Source of the DNA: Arcanobacterium_A hippocoleae_A | Lineage (GTDB): Bacteria > Actinomycetota > Actinomycetes > Actinomycetales > Actinomycetaceae | Assembly: GCA_040360365.1 (NCBI GenBank) | Contig: CP136412.1 | Reading direction: 5' to 3' (one strand) | DNA length: 64,000 nt | Shown: one piece after another, positions 43,370 through 53,654 of the stretch | Layout: each line of letters starts with the position of its first letter | How positions within the stretch are numbered: position 1 is the stretch's first letter | Program-made: the position numbers and the translations under genes | Notes under the pieces: model-generated | What the model was told of the DNA's origin: nothing | Seen by the model: the letters and a program-made list of their open reading frames with translations, nothing else | Databases searched by the model: none

Positions 43370-44494
43370 TTAACTGCGGTTCGCTTCGTACCAATCTCTG
43401 AACTCGGCTACATACTTGCTGTGTTCTTCGTAGGTTGAAGAAAACTTGGTTTCACCAGTATTAAGGTTAACAGTTACAAAGTAAAGCCAATCGCCTTCAG
43501 CCGGATTCATTGCACCGGCAATTGCTTTTGCAGACGGTGTAGAAATCGGACCGGGAGGCAAACCTTTATACATATGGGTATTGTATGGAGTATCTGTTGC
43601 TAAATCAGCTGCAGACGCCACAGCGGACGATTTATTCAAACCGTACATTAAAGTTGATTCCATCTGTAACTTACCGTGTGTCTGAACAGTATCAACCAGA
43701 CGATTCTCAATAACCCGGGCAACTTTCGCATACTCATCCGGGTAGCTGACTTCGCGTTGCGCAATAGAAGCTACGATTAAAGTCCGTTCCCACTTGTCCC
43801 TGCTCAAACCAAGTTTTTCGAGTTCTTTTACTCGATGTGCCACCATCAGCTGCAGCGCTTCTGCGGCAGTGGTATCCGGTGACAATTCGTAAGTCAATGG
43901 AGCAATCCAGCCCTCAATATCCCCTTTTGCCTCCGGCGGCAAGTTAATCGCAGCAGAATCTTCCGCAGTTTTTGCAATTTCATCCGCACTGATCTGCAAC
44001 ACATTTGCAAGGCGTTCAAAGACTTGTGTTTTCCGGAATCCTTCCGGAATTGTGACACGCAGTTCAGCTTTGCTTGCCGGATCGAGTAAAGCCGATACCG
44101 CATTCACTCCGGACATTTTTAGCTGAATTTTGAAAGTACCTGCCTGGATTGAGTTTGCACGCGGATTGTTTTTGAATGCTTCAGTAAATGCGCGCGCAGA
44201 AGCAACTACATCTTTTTCCGCAAGGATCTTCCCGATTTCAGTTCCGGAAGCATCTTTTGGAATTTCAATAATTACTTCAGTTCCATTGCCTTTCCCCTGA
44301 TAGTCTTCATATTTTGGTCCGGTAATTATTGTTGTGATTCGCGGCCAAACAATCACAAGCGCCATTACGATAAGCAGAATTGCGAAAAGTGAAATTATTG
44401 CAGCAAGATACCGGTTTCCGCCTTGTGAGCGTTTCTTCTGCGGATTTCCGTGAAGCGAACGCCGCCCGTCGCTATCCTGAAAAATTTGTGTCAA
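43370..44494 (-). CDS. mltG: Endolytic murein transglycosylase MltG
   Basis: Cuts nascent glycan strands and sets their length. 374 residues: a short basic cytosolic tail, one membrane helix (AAIISLFAILLIVMALVIVW), then the YceG domain with TIPEGFRKTQVFERLANVLQ, ASIAQREVSYPDEYAKVARV with the catalytic glutamate, and NTHMYKGLPPGPISTPSAKA. It follows ruvX, the typical order alaS-ruvX-mltG-aroE. Confidence 0.93.
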   Translation of the reverse strand: MTQIFQDSDGRRSLHGNPQKKRSQGGNRYLAAIISLFAILLIVMALVIVWPRITTIITGPKYEDYQGKGNGTEVIIEIPKDASGTEIGKILAEKDVVASARAFTEAFKNNPRANSIQAGTFKIQLKMSGVNAVSALLDPASKAELRVTIPEGFRKTQVFERLANVLQISADEIAKTAEDSAAINLPPEAKGDIEGWIAPLTYELSPDTTAAEALQLMVAHRVKELEKLGLSRDKWERTLIVASIAQREVSYPDEYAKVARVIENRLVDTVQTHGKLQMESTLMYGLNKSSAVASAADLATDTPYNTHMYKGLPPGPISTPSAKAIAGAMNPAEGDWLYFVTVNLNTGETKFSSTYEEHSKYVAEFRDWYEANRS

Positions 44495-44547
44495 TGGAGT
44501 CTTGCCCTTCTAGCCGATACTAATCGAGATTAGCTTCCGCGAATCTT

Positions 44548-44730
44548 CTATATAACAGTTTTATAACACAACCAGCGGTACTTTCGGAGTTTTTTCGGTG
44601 TGATATTTATTCGGTACGAATCTATATCAACATCTGGCAAAAGTGCAATAATCGAATCTGTTTTAATCCAGTGTAAGTTATTTTCGAGCAGGAAACGGAA
44701 TTGCAGTTTAATGAATGCGCCGCCGGACAC
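44548..44730 (-). CDS. Hypothetical small protein coupled to ruvX
   Basis: 60 codons starting with GTG that shares its first base with the ruvX TAG stop, which suggests translational coupling. The product (FIKLQFRFLLENNLHWIKTD, then SIIALLPDVDIDSYRINITP) has no family I recognise, and no missing-base correction gives a known one. It may be a chance frame. Confidence 0.35.
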   Translation of the reverse strand: MSGGAFIKLQFRFLLENNLHWIKTDSIIALLPDVDIDSYRINITPKKLRKYRWLCYKTVI

Positions 44731-45257
44731 TACAGTGTTTTACCGGGAATTTTCCCAGTAGCACGCTCTTGGGAAAAAGCATTTTCAAGAATTACGACGG
44801 CTGCTTGCTGATCAACCACGTCACGATGATGCTTTCTCCGCCTGCCCGCCTGCAATAACTGCTGATGTGCAGTTACTGTGGTGAGCCGCTCGTCAATCAT
44901 TCGAATTTCCGGCGAAAATCCGAAGAATTTGTTTTCAATCATTCGTAAGAGCCGCATTGCCCATCTGCGCGCATCTTTTGCATTTTTCCCTTCACTGCCA
45001 TCCATATTTAGCGGCAAACCGACATAAATTTCAAGCACATTAAATGTTTCCAGCAATCCGAGAACTCCGGTAAAATCCCCATTTTCTCTGGGAAAAGTAG
45101 CAACAGGAAGCGCCATTATTCCGTCGCTGTCGCTGCGGGCTACACCCACTCGTGCAAGACCGACATCAACAGCAATACGCACACCAGGACGCACCGGATA
45201 GCTTTGCGGTAAATTGCGAAGCTCATCAGGTGCGTCCTGGGGCGGGAAACTATTCAA
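44730..45257 (-). CDS. ruvX: YqgF/RuvX-family Holliday junction resolvase-like protein
   Basis: RNase H-fold protein, 175 residues, intact. RIAVDVGLARVGVARSDSDG, VGLPLNMDGSEGKNAKDARR and MIDERLTTVTAHQQLLQAG are the three catalytic-core motifs. Members process pre-16S rRNA or Holliday junctions. It follows alaS directly, as usual. Confidence 0.93.
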   Translation of the reverse strand: MNSFPPQDAPDELRNLPQSYPVRPGVRIAVDVGLARVGVARSDSDGIMALPVATFPRENGDFTGVLGLLETFNVLEIYVGLPLNMDGSEGKNAKDARRWAMRLLRMIENKFFGFSPEIRMIDERLTTVTAHQQLLQAGRRRKHHRDVVDQQAAVVILENAFSQERATGKIPGKTL

Positions 45258-45344
45258 AGTATTTTATCCAATTCAGTTTCGATGATTGCAAACTTATAGT
45301 TGCGAACTGCCGCGATAGCCGCACGCAAAGAATCTGAAACAGAA

Positions 45345-48010
45345 TCAGTTTGCGACAGCATCTCTAATTTCGTTCATTGCAGCTGCGATTTTTGCAGTGT
45401 CTTGTCCCCCGCCTTGCGCCATATCGTCTCGGCCGCCGCCGCCGCCGCCGAGAACCTTTGCAGCGAGCGAAACAAGCGCACCTGCCTTTATCCCGTTATC
45501 GCGGGCAGCCTGAGTAGCAGCAACAACGACAAGCGGACGGCCTTTTGCAATACCGAATATTGATACCACTCCAGCAGCCGCGCCAAGACTCATCCGAATT
45601 TCAGCGGCAGCATTGCGAAGCTCGTCGACAGCTGCAACTTCTCCGAAATTATGCTGCACAAATTTTGTTCCGTTAAGCGTTTGCGCATTTTCCAGCAGCG
45701 CCTTAAACGAAGCCGCAATCTTCTCTTGCCGCAGTTTTGCAATCTCCTTTTCAGCAGCTTTCAGCTTGCCGATAAGTGCATCAATATGTTCCGGAAGTTC
45801 TTCAGTACGAACATGCGTCAAGGTGCCCAACTGGTTCAAAATTGCACGTTCTTTCGCACCTGCAGCATATGCTCCCACACCTACAAGTGCTTCAATTCGG
45901 CGCACACCTGAACCAATCGAAGATTCACCAAGCAATGTCACAAGCCCCAACTCGCCCGAATTTTTCACGTGAGTACCTGCACACAGTTCGCGGCTCCAAG
46001 TATCGCCAATGGAAACCATACGCACATCTTTGCCGTATTTCTCACCAAATAGTGCCATCGCCCCAGCTGCTTTTGCGTCATCTAAACTCATAATTTGATC
46101 GGTAACTTCAAGATTTTCCTGTAAGCGATCATTTACCCGAGCTTCAATCGAGCCAAGCACATCCGCTGGGATTTGCTGACCATGGCGGAAATCGAAACGC
46201 AGCCGTGACGGAGCGTTCTCCGAACCTGCCTGAGTTGCCTGCTCACCAAGGTGTTCATGCAATGCCTTGTGAATCATATGTGTCGCAGTGTGCGCACGAG
46301 CAATCTGGGCACGGCGTGCAGCGTCAATTTGCGCATGTACAGTATCGTCAAGTGCCACACTGCCTTCAGTAAGGGTACCGCGATGCACAAACAAGCCTTT
46401 TACCGGCATTTGCACGTCGTTTACGTCAATCATTCCCCGCCGGCTACGGAAATCGTGCCGTGATCAGCGAGCTGCCCGCCTTGCTCTGCCCAGAATGGCG
46501 TAGCATCAAGCACAAGATCCACTTCAGCTGGTGCTTGCACCGCCGGAACAGAATTGCCGTCGAGTAAAATTCCAAGCACTTTAGCTTCAGCTGCAGTTTC
46601 AGTGTAACCAAGGAAGTTTGTTTTTCCGCCGGATTTTTCCTGCAGTTCGTGATAGACAGTTGCATCTACGTGTCCGGTCTTTTTGCTTGCGCATCAGCGC
46701 GGGCACGATCTTTTGCTCCTGCATCAGCGCGCGGAACTGTTTTTCATCGACTTTAATCCCCTGCTCGGCAGCCATTTCAAGAGTGATGTCGATTGGGAAA
46801 CCGTAGGTATCGTGAAGTGTGAATGCGTCTTCACCTGGGAGCACTTTCGATCCGAGTTTTGCCTTCGCCACGGCAAGATCAAAAATCTGCGTACCGGCAG
46901 AAAGCGTGCGCCGGAATGCTTCTTCTTCCTGGTATGCGATTTCGGAAATTCGCGTAAAGTCTTGCTCCACCTCAGGATAGGTTTCTTTCATCGCATTCAT
47001 CGAAGCTGGAAGCAATTGCGGCAGCGCAGTTTCATCCACCCCAAGCAAACGCATTGAACGCACTGAGCGGCGAATCAGGCGGCGCAGCACGTATCCGCGG
47101 CCGTCATTACCTGGGCGGACCCCGTCGCCAATGAGCATTAGCGAAGAACGCACATGATCGGCAATCAAACGCATCAGCACATCATCTGATTCTTTTGCAC
47201 CGTACTTCTTTCCGGAAAGTTCTTCAGCAGCTGCAATCACCGGATAAACCTGGTCAGTTTCATACATATTGGCTTTGTTTTGCAGCAGGAATGCAATCCG
47301 CTCAAGTCCGGCACCTGTATCAATTGCAGTCTGATCAAGGCGGCCAAGGAGCGGAAAATCTTTTCCTTCACCCTCACCGCGCATAAATTCATCGAACACA
47401 AGATTCCAGATTTCGAGGTAACGATCCCCGCCCGGATCTACAGTGCCGCCGACGGCTTCCGGCCCAAATTCCGGTCCGCGGTCATAATGGATTTCGGCAC
47501 ATGGCCCAGCAGGACCGGGCTGACCGGTAGACCAGAAAATTTCTTCCCGCTTCAGCTTGACAATATGTTTTGGATCCAGACCAATCTTTTTGTCAGCTCA
47601 TCATATGCGACGCCGTCTTCTTCCCAAATCGTCACCCAAAGCCGATCGCCGTCTAAGCCGTATCCGCCGTCTTTCAAATCTGCGGTGAGCAAACCGAAAG
47701 CTAAATCAATCGCTCCTTCTTTGAAATAATCACCGAAAGAGAAATTGCCGCACATTTGGAAGAAAGTGCCGTGGCGGGTAGTACGCCCGACGTTATCGAT
47801 ATCATTAGTGCGAATACATTTTTGTACAGACGCAGCACGCGGGAACGGTGCTGGTTCAGTGCCGACGATATATGGAATAAATGGCACCATCCCAGCGATT
47901 GTGAAAAGAATCGATGGATCTGGAGAGACCAGCGGCACGCTCGGCACGATTTCGTGATCGTGTTTGCGGAAATATTCGAGCCAACGATTTCTAATTTCTG
48001 CACTGCGCAT
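45345..48010 (-). CDS. alaS: Alanyl-tRNA synthetase (four frameshifts)
   Basis: Charges tRNA-Ala and edits Ser/Gly. The N-terminal class II core is MRSAEIRNRWLEYFRKHDHE, with HGTFFQMCGNFSFGDYFKEG. The middle has TGAGLERIAFLLQNK. The editing domain holds HTATHMIHKALHEHLG and the C-terminal DHHA1 part has GGGGGRDDMAQGGGQD. Four single-base losses (near 47590, 46735, 46685 and 46440) split it; corrected length is about 889 residues, normal. It starts the alaS-ruvX-mltG unit. Confidence 0.94.
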
Positions 48011-48378
48011 TTCTTTGTATCCTCGTAATTTAATAATTCAAATTCGTTTCGCCGATTATTTCGATTGTTTACGTCAATATATATCGGTTAAATGATTTTA
48101 GAAGTCTAGTCGGTTTATTTTACGTTTAATTCTTGCATTTGTAATAACTAAACCAGCAATTTAACATTTGGAAGCAAAACCAGCCTTGCGGCATATTTAT
48201 TTCCCGAACAGTACCGCAAGCAGCTGCAGTGCTTAATTCCCTGCATTTTTCTTGCACGAAAGTGCTGCTGCCAAGTGCCGATACCATTCCGCTATGTCTT
48301 GCTGTTAATTATTCGCATAGCAGTAAGAAACAGGATTTTTCAGTGAAATTAAACTTCTTATCCTGAAAGGAAGCTGTT
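48011..48378. other. Intergenic stretch, no gene seen
   Basis: About 370 AT-rich bases between alaS and the DUF948 gene. A minus-strand frame of 54 codons from about 48290 has no ribosome site and no resemblance to anything I know. Otherwise nothing recognisable; a leader for alaS is possible. Confidence 0.4.
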
Positions 48379-48828
48379 TCAGGAATGATGCTGATCAGTT
48401 TTAACATCGGCTGCGGGATCCGCGGTTTTCAAATTTGCTGCCGTCTGATTTTCAGCATCATTTTTTGGATGACCGGTAAATCCCGAAAATGCTTCTTTTA
48501 CCTTTTCCGCACCGCGGCGAGCTGCTAAAAACGGAGCACCGACGGTAGAAGTCACAAGGGTGGTCATAGCAGAAATATCTTCAGTTGTCCGTGCTGCAGC
48601 ATCAGTGATTGCGTTAAGTTTTTGTACTTGATGATTCGCTTCAGCAACTGTTTTCACCGCTTCATCAATGGCTGGGAGCGTATGATCGGTAAGCTCCCGC
48701 AAACTCTCCGCGAGACGATCGAGAACTTTGGAAAACTTTATTAAAGGTCTTATCGAAAAATAAACGAGTACGAGGAAGCTAAATGCCGCGATAAGCCCGG
48801 CAATCTGCCCAAGAGTAATTTCTGCCAT
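48379..48828 (-). CDS. DUF948-type membrane protein
   Basis: 149 residues: one N-terminal membrane helix (LGQIAGLIAAFSFLVLVYFS), a coiled-coil region (LDRLAESLRELTDHTLPAID) and a C-terminal charged tail. This is the DUF948 pattern found beside alaS in actinobacteria. Function unknown; possibly related to envelope or division. Intact. Confidence 0.75.
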   Translation of the reverse strand: MAEITLGQIAGLIAAFSFLVLVYFSIRPLIKFSKVLDRLAESLRELTDHTLPAIDEAVKTVAEANHQVQKLNAITDAAARTTEDISAMTTLVTSTVGAPFLAARRGAEKVKEAFSGFTGHPKNDAENQTAANLKTADPAADVKTDQHHS

Positions 48829-48948
48829 GTGGTAAAGCCTATCTGAAAGTGACGGATACTGGTGCTTTTCACTGAGTGATTTTCACACTACCGCAAGTAA
48901 AATCCGATTCTGAATTTGTTCGCAAATATTTTGGGAAACTTGCAAAGC

Positions 48949-48982
48949 ACAGCGCGCCGCGTCTTTTGACGCGGCGCGCTGT
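48949..48982 (-). terminator. Terminator downstream of rpsD
   Basis: A 15-bp perfect GC-rich stem (acagcgcgccgcgtc / gacgcggcgcgctgt) with a 4-base loop, 11 bases after the rpsD stop. Confidence 0.85.
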
Positions 48983-48993
48983 AAAAACAAAGT

Positions 48994-49614
48994 TTAGCGA
49001 GAGTAGTGTTCGACCACCATCTGTACGTCGCAGGTGACTGGCACTTCTGCACGCTTCGGACGGCGAATAAGCTCAAAACGGAGCTTTGGAAGATCTACTT
49101 TCAAGTATTCCGGAACAGCTGGGAGCACATCTGCATGCTGCCCCTGCGCTGCAACCATGAACTGTGAAGATGTCTGAGAACGCGGCTTAATCTGCACAAT
49201 CTGACCTGGCTTCACACGGAAAGACGGACGATCCACAATCTGACCGTCAACTACAATATGGCGATGCACCACTACCTGACGTGCCTGCGCAATGGTACGC
49301 GCAAAACCTGCACGCAGTACGAGCGCATCAAGACGCATTTCAAGAAGTTCAACAAGGTTTTCACCAGCAAGACCATCTTGGCGGCGGGCTTCATCCCAAA
49401 CTTTACGCAGCTGTGCTTCACGAATACCGTATTGTGCGCGCAGACGCTGCTTTTCCTTCAAACGCACCGAGTAATCGGATTCTTTCACGCGGCCGCGGCC
49501 ATGCTCACCAGGACGGTAAGGACGGCGCGCCATATACTTTTCTGCTTTCGGGGTGAGTGCAATACCGAGGGCACGTGACTGACGCACTGCCTTGCGGGAG
49601 CGGTTGAGAGCCAT
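48994..49614 (-). CDS. rpsD: 30S ribosomal protein S4
   Basis: 206 residues and intact. MALNRSRKAVRQSRALGIAL opens the protein; PYRPGEHGRGRVKESDYSVR and the S4 RNA-binding domain RLDALVLRAGFARTIAQARQ are typical. The actinobacterial form without zinc cysteines. Its gene stands alone here, away from the rpoA operon, as in several members of the phylum. Confidence 0.96.
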   Translation of the reverse strand: MALNRSRKAVRQSRALGIALTPKAEKYMARRPYRPGEHGRGRVKESDYSVRLKEKQRLRAQYGIREAQLRKVWDEARRQDGLAGENLVELLEMRLDALVLRAGFARTIAQARQVVVHRHIVVDGQIVDRPSFRVKPGQIVQIKPRSQTSSQFMVAAQGQHADVLPAVPEYLKVDLPKLRFELIRRPKRAEVPVTCDVQMVVEHYSR

Positions 49615-49851
49615 TATTTTTTCTCCTGTCGTCTAATGGCACAGTTCTGCTTGCTGCAAATACTTTGAATTATCTGCAGTTTTTGACTGCGGGATCAACC
49701 TTTGGCTAGGATCCCAGGTGTGCTTAAACTGGTTAGCTTAAGCTTTTAACGCTGTTTTATCTTCAAGGTGCGCATATAATATTCATGCCCTCCCTGCAAA
49801 CAACCCTAGAAGTTTAACATTATTCTTTGCCGAGAGCTTTATTTATCTTTG

Positions 49852-51414
49852 CTAAACGTTCTGTGATTTTGGCTTCATAACCGTGGTTTGTTGGCTGATA
49901 ATATCTTTTTCCAACATACCGTCTGGAAGATATTGCTGCGCCACAATCGAGCCGGGTGCATCATGCGCATATTTATATTCAGAGTCGCGCCCGCTTTGCT
50001 GTGCCATTACTTTGGAAGCAGTTACGGTCTTATCCCAAAGATGCACCGGCACTTCACCGTATTTTCCGCTGCGCACATCGGATATTGCCGCATTTATTGC
50101 CTGATATGCACGATTCGATTTTGGCGCAGTAGCAAGATGTACGACGGCTTCGGCAAGGATAATCCGCGCTTCCGGCATTCCCACAAGTGCAACGGCTTGC
50201 GCAGCAGCGGCAGCAGTCTGCAGTGCTGAAGGATCTGCCATCCCAACATCTTCAGCAGCTGAAATCATTAACCTCCGCGCAATAAAGCGCGGGTCTTCAC
50301 CTGCTTCGAGCATTCGGGCAAGGTAGTGTATTGCCGCATCCACATCCGAACCGCGCACAGATTTAATAAATGCAGAAATTACGTTGTAATGCTGGTCGCC
50401 TGAGCGGTCGTAACGAATCGCATACGTATCGACGGCCTGCTGCACCACTTCTGCGGTGATAATTTTGCGCGGATGTTTTTGTTCGGAATCTTCGTTTTTC
50501 CCGTTTTCTTTCGGCTCGCCGCTTTTCGCGATTTCATTGGCGCCATCAGCATCATTGTTTCCTGTAACGTTTTCACTATTCACGCAAACAGTTTCGGCGG
50601 TATTTTGATTAGCGGCGTTTTCAGTTTCTTCACCAGCAGCTTCGAATCTGTTTTCGTGCCCTGATTCGTTTTCATAGATAGCACCGTCGGCATCCGGAGT
50701 TGGTAAAGCCTGGCTTGCGGCAGCTTCCAGAATTGTAAGTGCGCGCCGCCCGTCGCTGCCTGCAAGGCGAATAATTTCATGACGTGCTTTCAGGCTGAGC
50801 GCGATATCGCCGTCGTATCCACGCGGATCTGTAAGTGCCCGATCAATCAGTGTCCCAATATTTTCAGCTGAAAGCGGGTGCAGCGTGAGCAGTAATGACC
50901 GGGAAAGCAGCGGAGAAATTACCGAAAAGGAAGGGTTTTCGGTGGTAGCTGCAATCAAAATCACCCAACGGTTTTCGACGGCTGGGAGCAGCACATCTTG
51001 CTGAGTTTTGGAAAAGCGGTGGACTTCGTCGATAAAAAGAATGGTTTCTTTACCGGAAATGTACAGGTCATTTTTCGCGGAATCAATTACTGCGCGGAGT
51101 TCTTTTATTCCTGCAGAGACAGCGGAAACCTCAACAAATTTCCTTCCGGAACTTTGTGCGGTGAGGTATGCAAGGGTGGTTTTGCCAATTCCAGGCGGAC
51201 CCCAAAGGAAGATTGATGCGGGGGCGCCGTCGGTGTTGGATTCAATCAGCCGGCGCAGCGGCTGCCCTGATCTAAGCAGGTGTTCTTGCCCAACTACTTC
51301 CGCAATTACACGCGGGCGCATCCGCACGGCAAGCGGTGCATTAATAACTGATTCGTCTGACATGCCTGCCCGAGTTTTTACTGCAGTGCTAAATGCATTA
51401 CTAAATAAATCCAC
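49852..51414 (-). CDS. rarA: Replication-associated recombination protein RarA/MgsA
   Basis: AAA+ ATPase acting at stalled forks. Walker A LWGPPGIGKTTLAYLTAQSS, Walker B LFIDEVHRFSKTQQDVLLPA, and the C-terminal tetramerisation part with AEDVGMADPSALQTAAAAAQ. It is 520 residues, longer than the usual 430-450, because of an acidic, Asn/Glu-rich insert from about residue 245 to 325 (such as NESGHENRFEAAGEETENAA). The insert is in frame and lies between the AAA+ lid and the next helical domain. Confidence 0.9.
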   Translation of the reverse strand: MDLFSNAFSTAVKTRAGMSDESVINAPLAVRMRPRVIAEVVGQEHLLRSGQPLRRLIESNTDGAPASIFLWGPPGIGKTTLAYLTAQSSGRKFVEVSAVSAGIKELRAVIDSAKNDLYISGKETILFIDEVHRFSKTQQDVLLPAVENRWVILIAATTENPSFSVISPLLSRSLLLTLHPLSAENIGTLIDRALTDPRGYDGDIALSLKARHEIIRLAGSDGRRALTILEAAASQALPTPDADGAIYENESGHENRFEAAGEETENAANQNTAETVCVNSENVTGNNDADGANEIAKSGEPKENGKNEDSEQKHPRKIITAEVVQQAVDTYAIRYDRSGDQHYNVISAFIKSVRGSDVDAAIHYLARMLEAGEDPRFIARRLMISAAEDVGMADPSALQTAAAAAQAVALVGMPEARIILAEAVVHLATAPKSNRAYQAINAAISDVRSGKYGEVPVHLWDKTVTASKVMAQQSGRDSEYKYAHDAPGSIVAQQYLPDGMLEKDIISQQTTVMKPKSQNV

Positions 51415-52204
51415 GTCTCGATTGTATCCTTTCCCAGGGCAGTCCTAATTGCAGTAAGCCAGCTTATTCAGCTTTCAAAATTCGATAATTGCATTTCCCG
51501 TATTGTAACAACGAAAAGCAAGAATTTTTATTTCCACCAATTTCTTTTTTACCCGCTTTATCCGTGCTCTAATGCATGAAATTTCTTACCGTATCAAATA
51601 TGAGGAGAATGGTTACGCAATTGTCCTGCCCGGAAGCGCATAAAGGGATTTGGGAACAGGAAAATTCATTACAGCTCTAGCCGAGTCCAGTTTTGCCGGT
51701 TTCAAGCGGTTTTTTGCACAGCGGTCAGGCTTGATCTGTGCAAAAACACCGCTTTCCGCCCGAGTAAACACCAGCTTCATTGCACCACAACACAAAACAA
51801 AATATGAAACGCTGCCAACCTCAGCAACACCGCACAATCAACCGCAAGACACAGCTTCCCTCTACGTAAGTGGTGTCAAAAAGTAGAAAACTGTACGTAA
51901 GTGATGGCAAGAACTCAGGTTGGGATTATTGCCGTCGGAAGCATTTACGTTTGTGCTGTTCACAAGCTTACCGGAACGGTGCTTCTCCCGTCGTTAACCA
52001 AAACCGCACTTATCTCCAGACATTGCCTATTTTCAGAAATTGAAAAATGCTGGATGGCATAAGCAGATTCCGGTACTCCCTATAGAAGCACGCGTATCAG
52101 AATCAGCAGCAGCTTTGAGATAGCAAAAAGCCCAGCAAGAAGCCTATGCCGCTTCTAGGCACACAGTGCATAAAATGCGCAGCCGGCTACTCCCTTTTCA
52201 ACTC
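51415..52204. repeat. Accessory boundary region with hairpin and repeat relics
   Basis: No complete gene is seen. A strong hairpin (aagcggttttttgcacag / ctgtgcaaaaacaccgctt, 51704-51754) overlaps a block that is repeated near 6462-6500. At 51863 and 51894 are two variants of the tacgtaa-stgrygg motif, 31 bases apart. A short frame starting at 51904 (MARTQVGIIAVGSIYV) resembles the minus-strand frame near 60541 (MARTRAGIFTVGRAYI) over at least 30 codons. These look like remains of one insertion element family. The stretch marks the border between conserved and accessory DNA. Confidence 0.5.
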
Positions 52205-52740
52205 GTGATAAAACTTCTTCTATTTGCTCCTTGGGTTTACTCTTTAGCGGATCTATAACTGCATATGCAGACATCAGTACAGATAATCCAGTTCTAGCGG
52301 CATACGAACAAGCTGCTCTTATTAAAAACAGCACTGTTCATCAGAACGACCTTTCAGATAAATCTGTAGAACCATTAACGCAGTTAGCATTAAATGGTGA
52401 AGCTAAAGCAGATACAGATTCAAATCTAGAAATTGAAACTCGTGGAGTAAAATCTTGGGCTGCGAAAAAGGATTTAAAAAGTATCTCAGGAATGATTCGA
52501 TCTGGGGGCAAGCAATTCATAGATTTAGCTGGAGATTTCTTAGATAAAGAAACGAAAACAGCTATTAGGAATCATTCAGATATAATTGCTGATGCAATTG
52601 ATGACGTTGCAGAATTGCCCGACTTAGCCAGCCATGTTGTAAAAGAGAAGCTCTTTCACGCTTTAAGCAGCCCTCTCGGCGGTGGAGCAGCAAACGTTAT
52701 TGCCGATGCAGTTGCTGGTGTAATTTGGATTCTTGTGTAG
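52205..52740 (+). CDS. Secreted protein of unknown function (one frameshift)
   Basis: With one T added near 52231, GTG 52205 opens a textbook signal peptide: basic start, hydrophobic core LLLFAPLGLLFSGSI and an alanine cleavage site at ITAYAD. The mature part of about 150 residues is acidic then amphipathic, with no cysteine, and ends in a glycine/alanine-rich hydrophobic segment (SPLGGGAANVIADAVAGVIW). That tail suggests membrane interaction after export. I do not recognise the family. The stop is followed 5 bases later by the next gene, so it starts an operon of three. Confidence 0.55.
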
Positions 52741-52745
52741 GAGCT

Positions 52746-53136
52746 ATGTCCGCTATGTCTTCTGAAATTAATTATCAACAGAAAATCGATGCTCTCGAAC
52801 GCGAAGTCGCACGGTTAAAAGATTTATTTTTTATATTTGTTCGTTGCGTGGAATATCGTGATGATAAACCATTTGACGCTCTTACTTCACAACTAATGAT
52901 ATTTGGAGATGAACGCATTAAATTATTTTTCATCCTTGAGTGTATTTGTGATTCGCTGGAGGGAAAATCTCCTGGCTTAAAATCACATTTACTTCAGAAA
53001 AAATTAACAGCGACAAGATATTCAAAAGCACTCCACTAAAAAGTCAGAAGCAGTAGATTTTCTCTCTGAAATAGTGGGAACCGCGAATGCTGAAGAAATA
53101 TTGAAAGCGTTTAGAGAACAGTATCGAGATAGATAA
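52746..53136 (+). CDS. Hypothetical cytoplasmic protein (two frameshifts)
   Basis: About 130 residues after restoring two bases near 53020 and 53042. It starts MSAMSSEINYQQKIDALERE with an N-terminal coiled coil, then an aromatic helix (LKDLFFIFVRCVEYRDDKPF), and ends KKSEAVDFLSEIVGTANAEE before the final EILKAFREQYRDR. ATG 52755 is an alternative start; an aggag site lies at 52739-52743. Unknown family; close coupling to the secreted protein suggests a dedicated partner, for example an immunity or export factor, but this is only inference. Confidence 0.45.
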
Positions 53137-53161
53137 TCGCACAACAGTTATTCTGCAGAGC

Positions 53162-53470
53162 GTGACAGTACTATTCAAGTAGCAAGTTTTGTAGCAGATT
53201 TATTTCTAACTATTGGAGCACTTCTATCAGCAGCCGCTTTTATTAAATTATCAGTATTAAGCGACATGCAGACACAAAAATTATTTAACATAAGTTCTGA
53301 AGTAAACAGCATTTTTCTCTGCCCTGTTACCCATATTAATCGTGCAGCAGGAAGACAGCGTATTAGCGTGCTCCGCGTCCGCTCTTGCGGTGTGTTTTGT
53401 GCTTGTTATTGAGTTCCTTGGATACGCTGCTCGTAGCTGGTTGAGTTTACTTGATAATGATTGTGGCTAA
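53162..53470 (+). CDS. Hypothetical small membrane protein (frameshifted)
   Basis: About 100 residues pieced together over two breaks (near 53170 and 53310). Two hydrophobic helices are plain: FVADLFLTIGALLSAAAFIK and ASALAVCFVLVIEFLGYAA, separated by a polar loop, ending LSLLDNDCG. GTG 53162 is a tentative start. It closes the three-gene unit that begins with the secreted protein. Confidence 0.4.
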
Positions 53471-53654
53471 CCCTGTTCCTGCTGTTTCTGAGCTGCGCTG
53501 CGTTCAAGCAGTTCCCGTGTCCCGCATTCGCCTTGCACACGTATCCGTATTCCGCCAAGCACTCTCAATAAGAATCGGATTGAAGTGCCCCGGATTTTGT
53601 TCCGTTTGATTCGCTGAGCAAAACTCCAATGTTGGAATCATTGATTGGTGACAG

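Noticed and set aside
45424..45450. Glycine codon run in alaS as a repeat or error
   Set aside because: A GGGGG-type motif is normal in the DHHA1 domain of alanyl-tRNA synthetase.
48011..48378. Fifty-four-codon minus-strand frame
   Set aside because: No ribosome site, no recognisable sequence, no coupling to neighbours.
51613..51886. Overlapping plus and minus frames of about 75 codons as real genes
   Set aside because: They are mirror frames over the hairpin repeat with no ribosome site; only the short block shared with 6.46 kb is notable.
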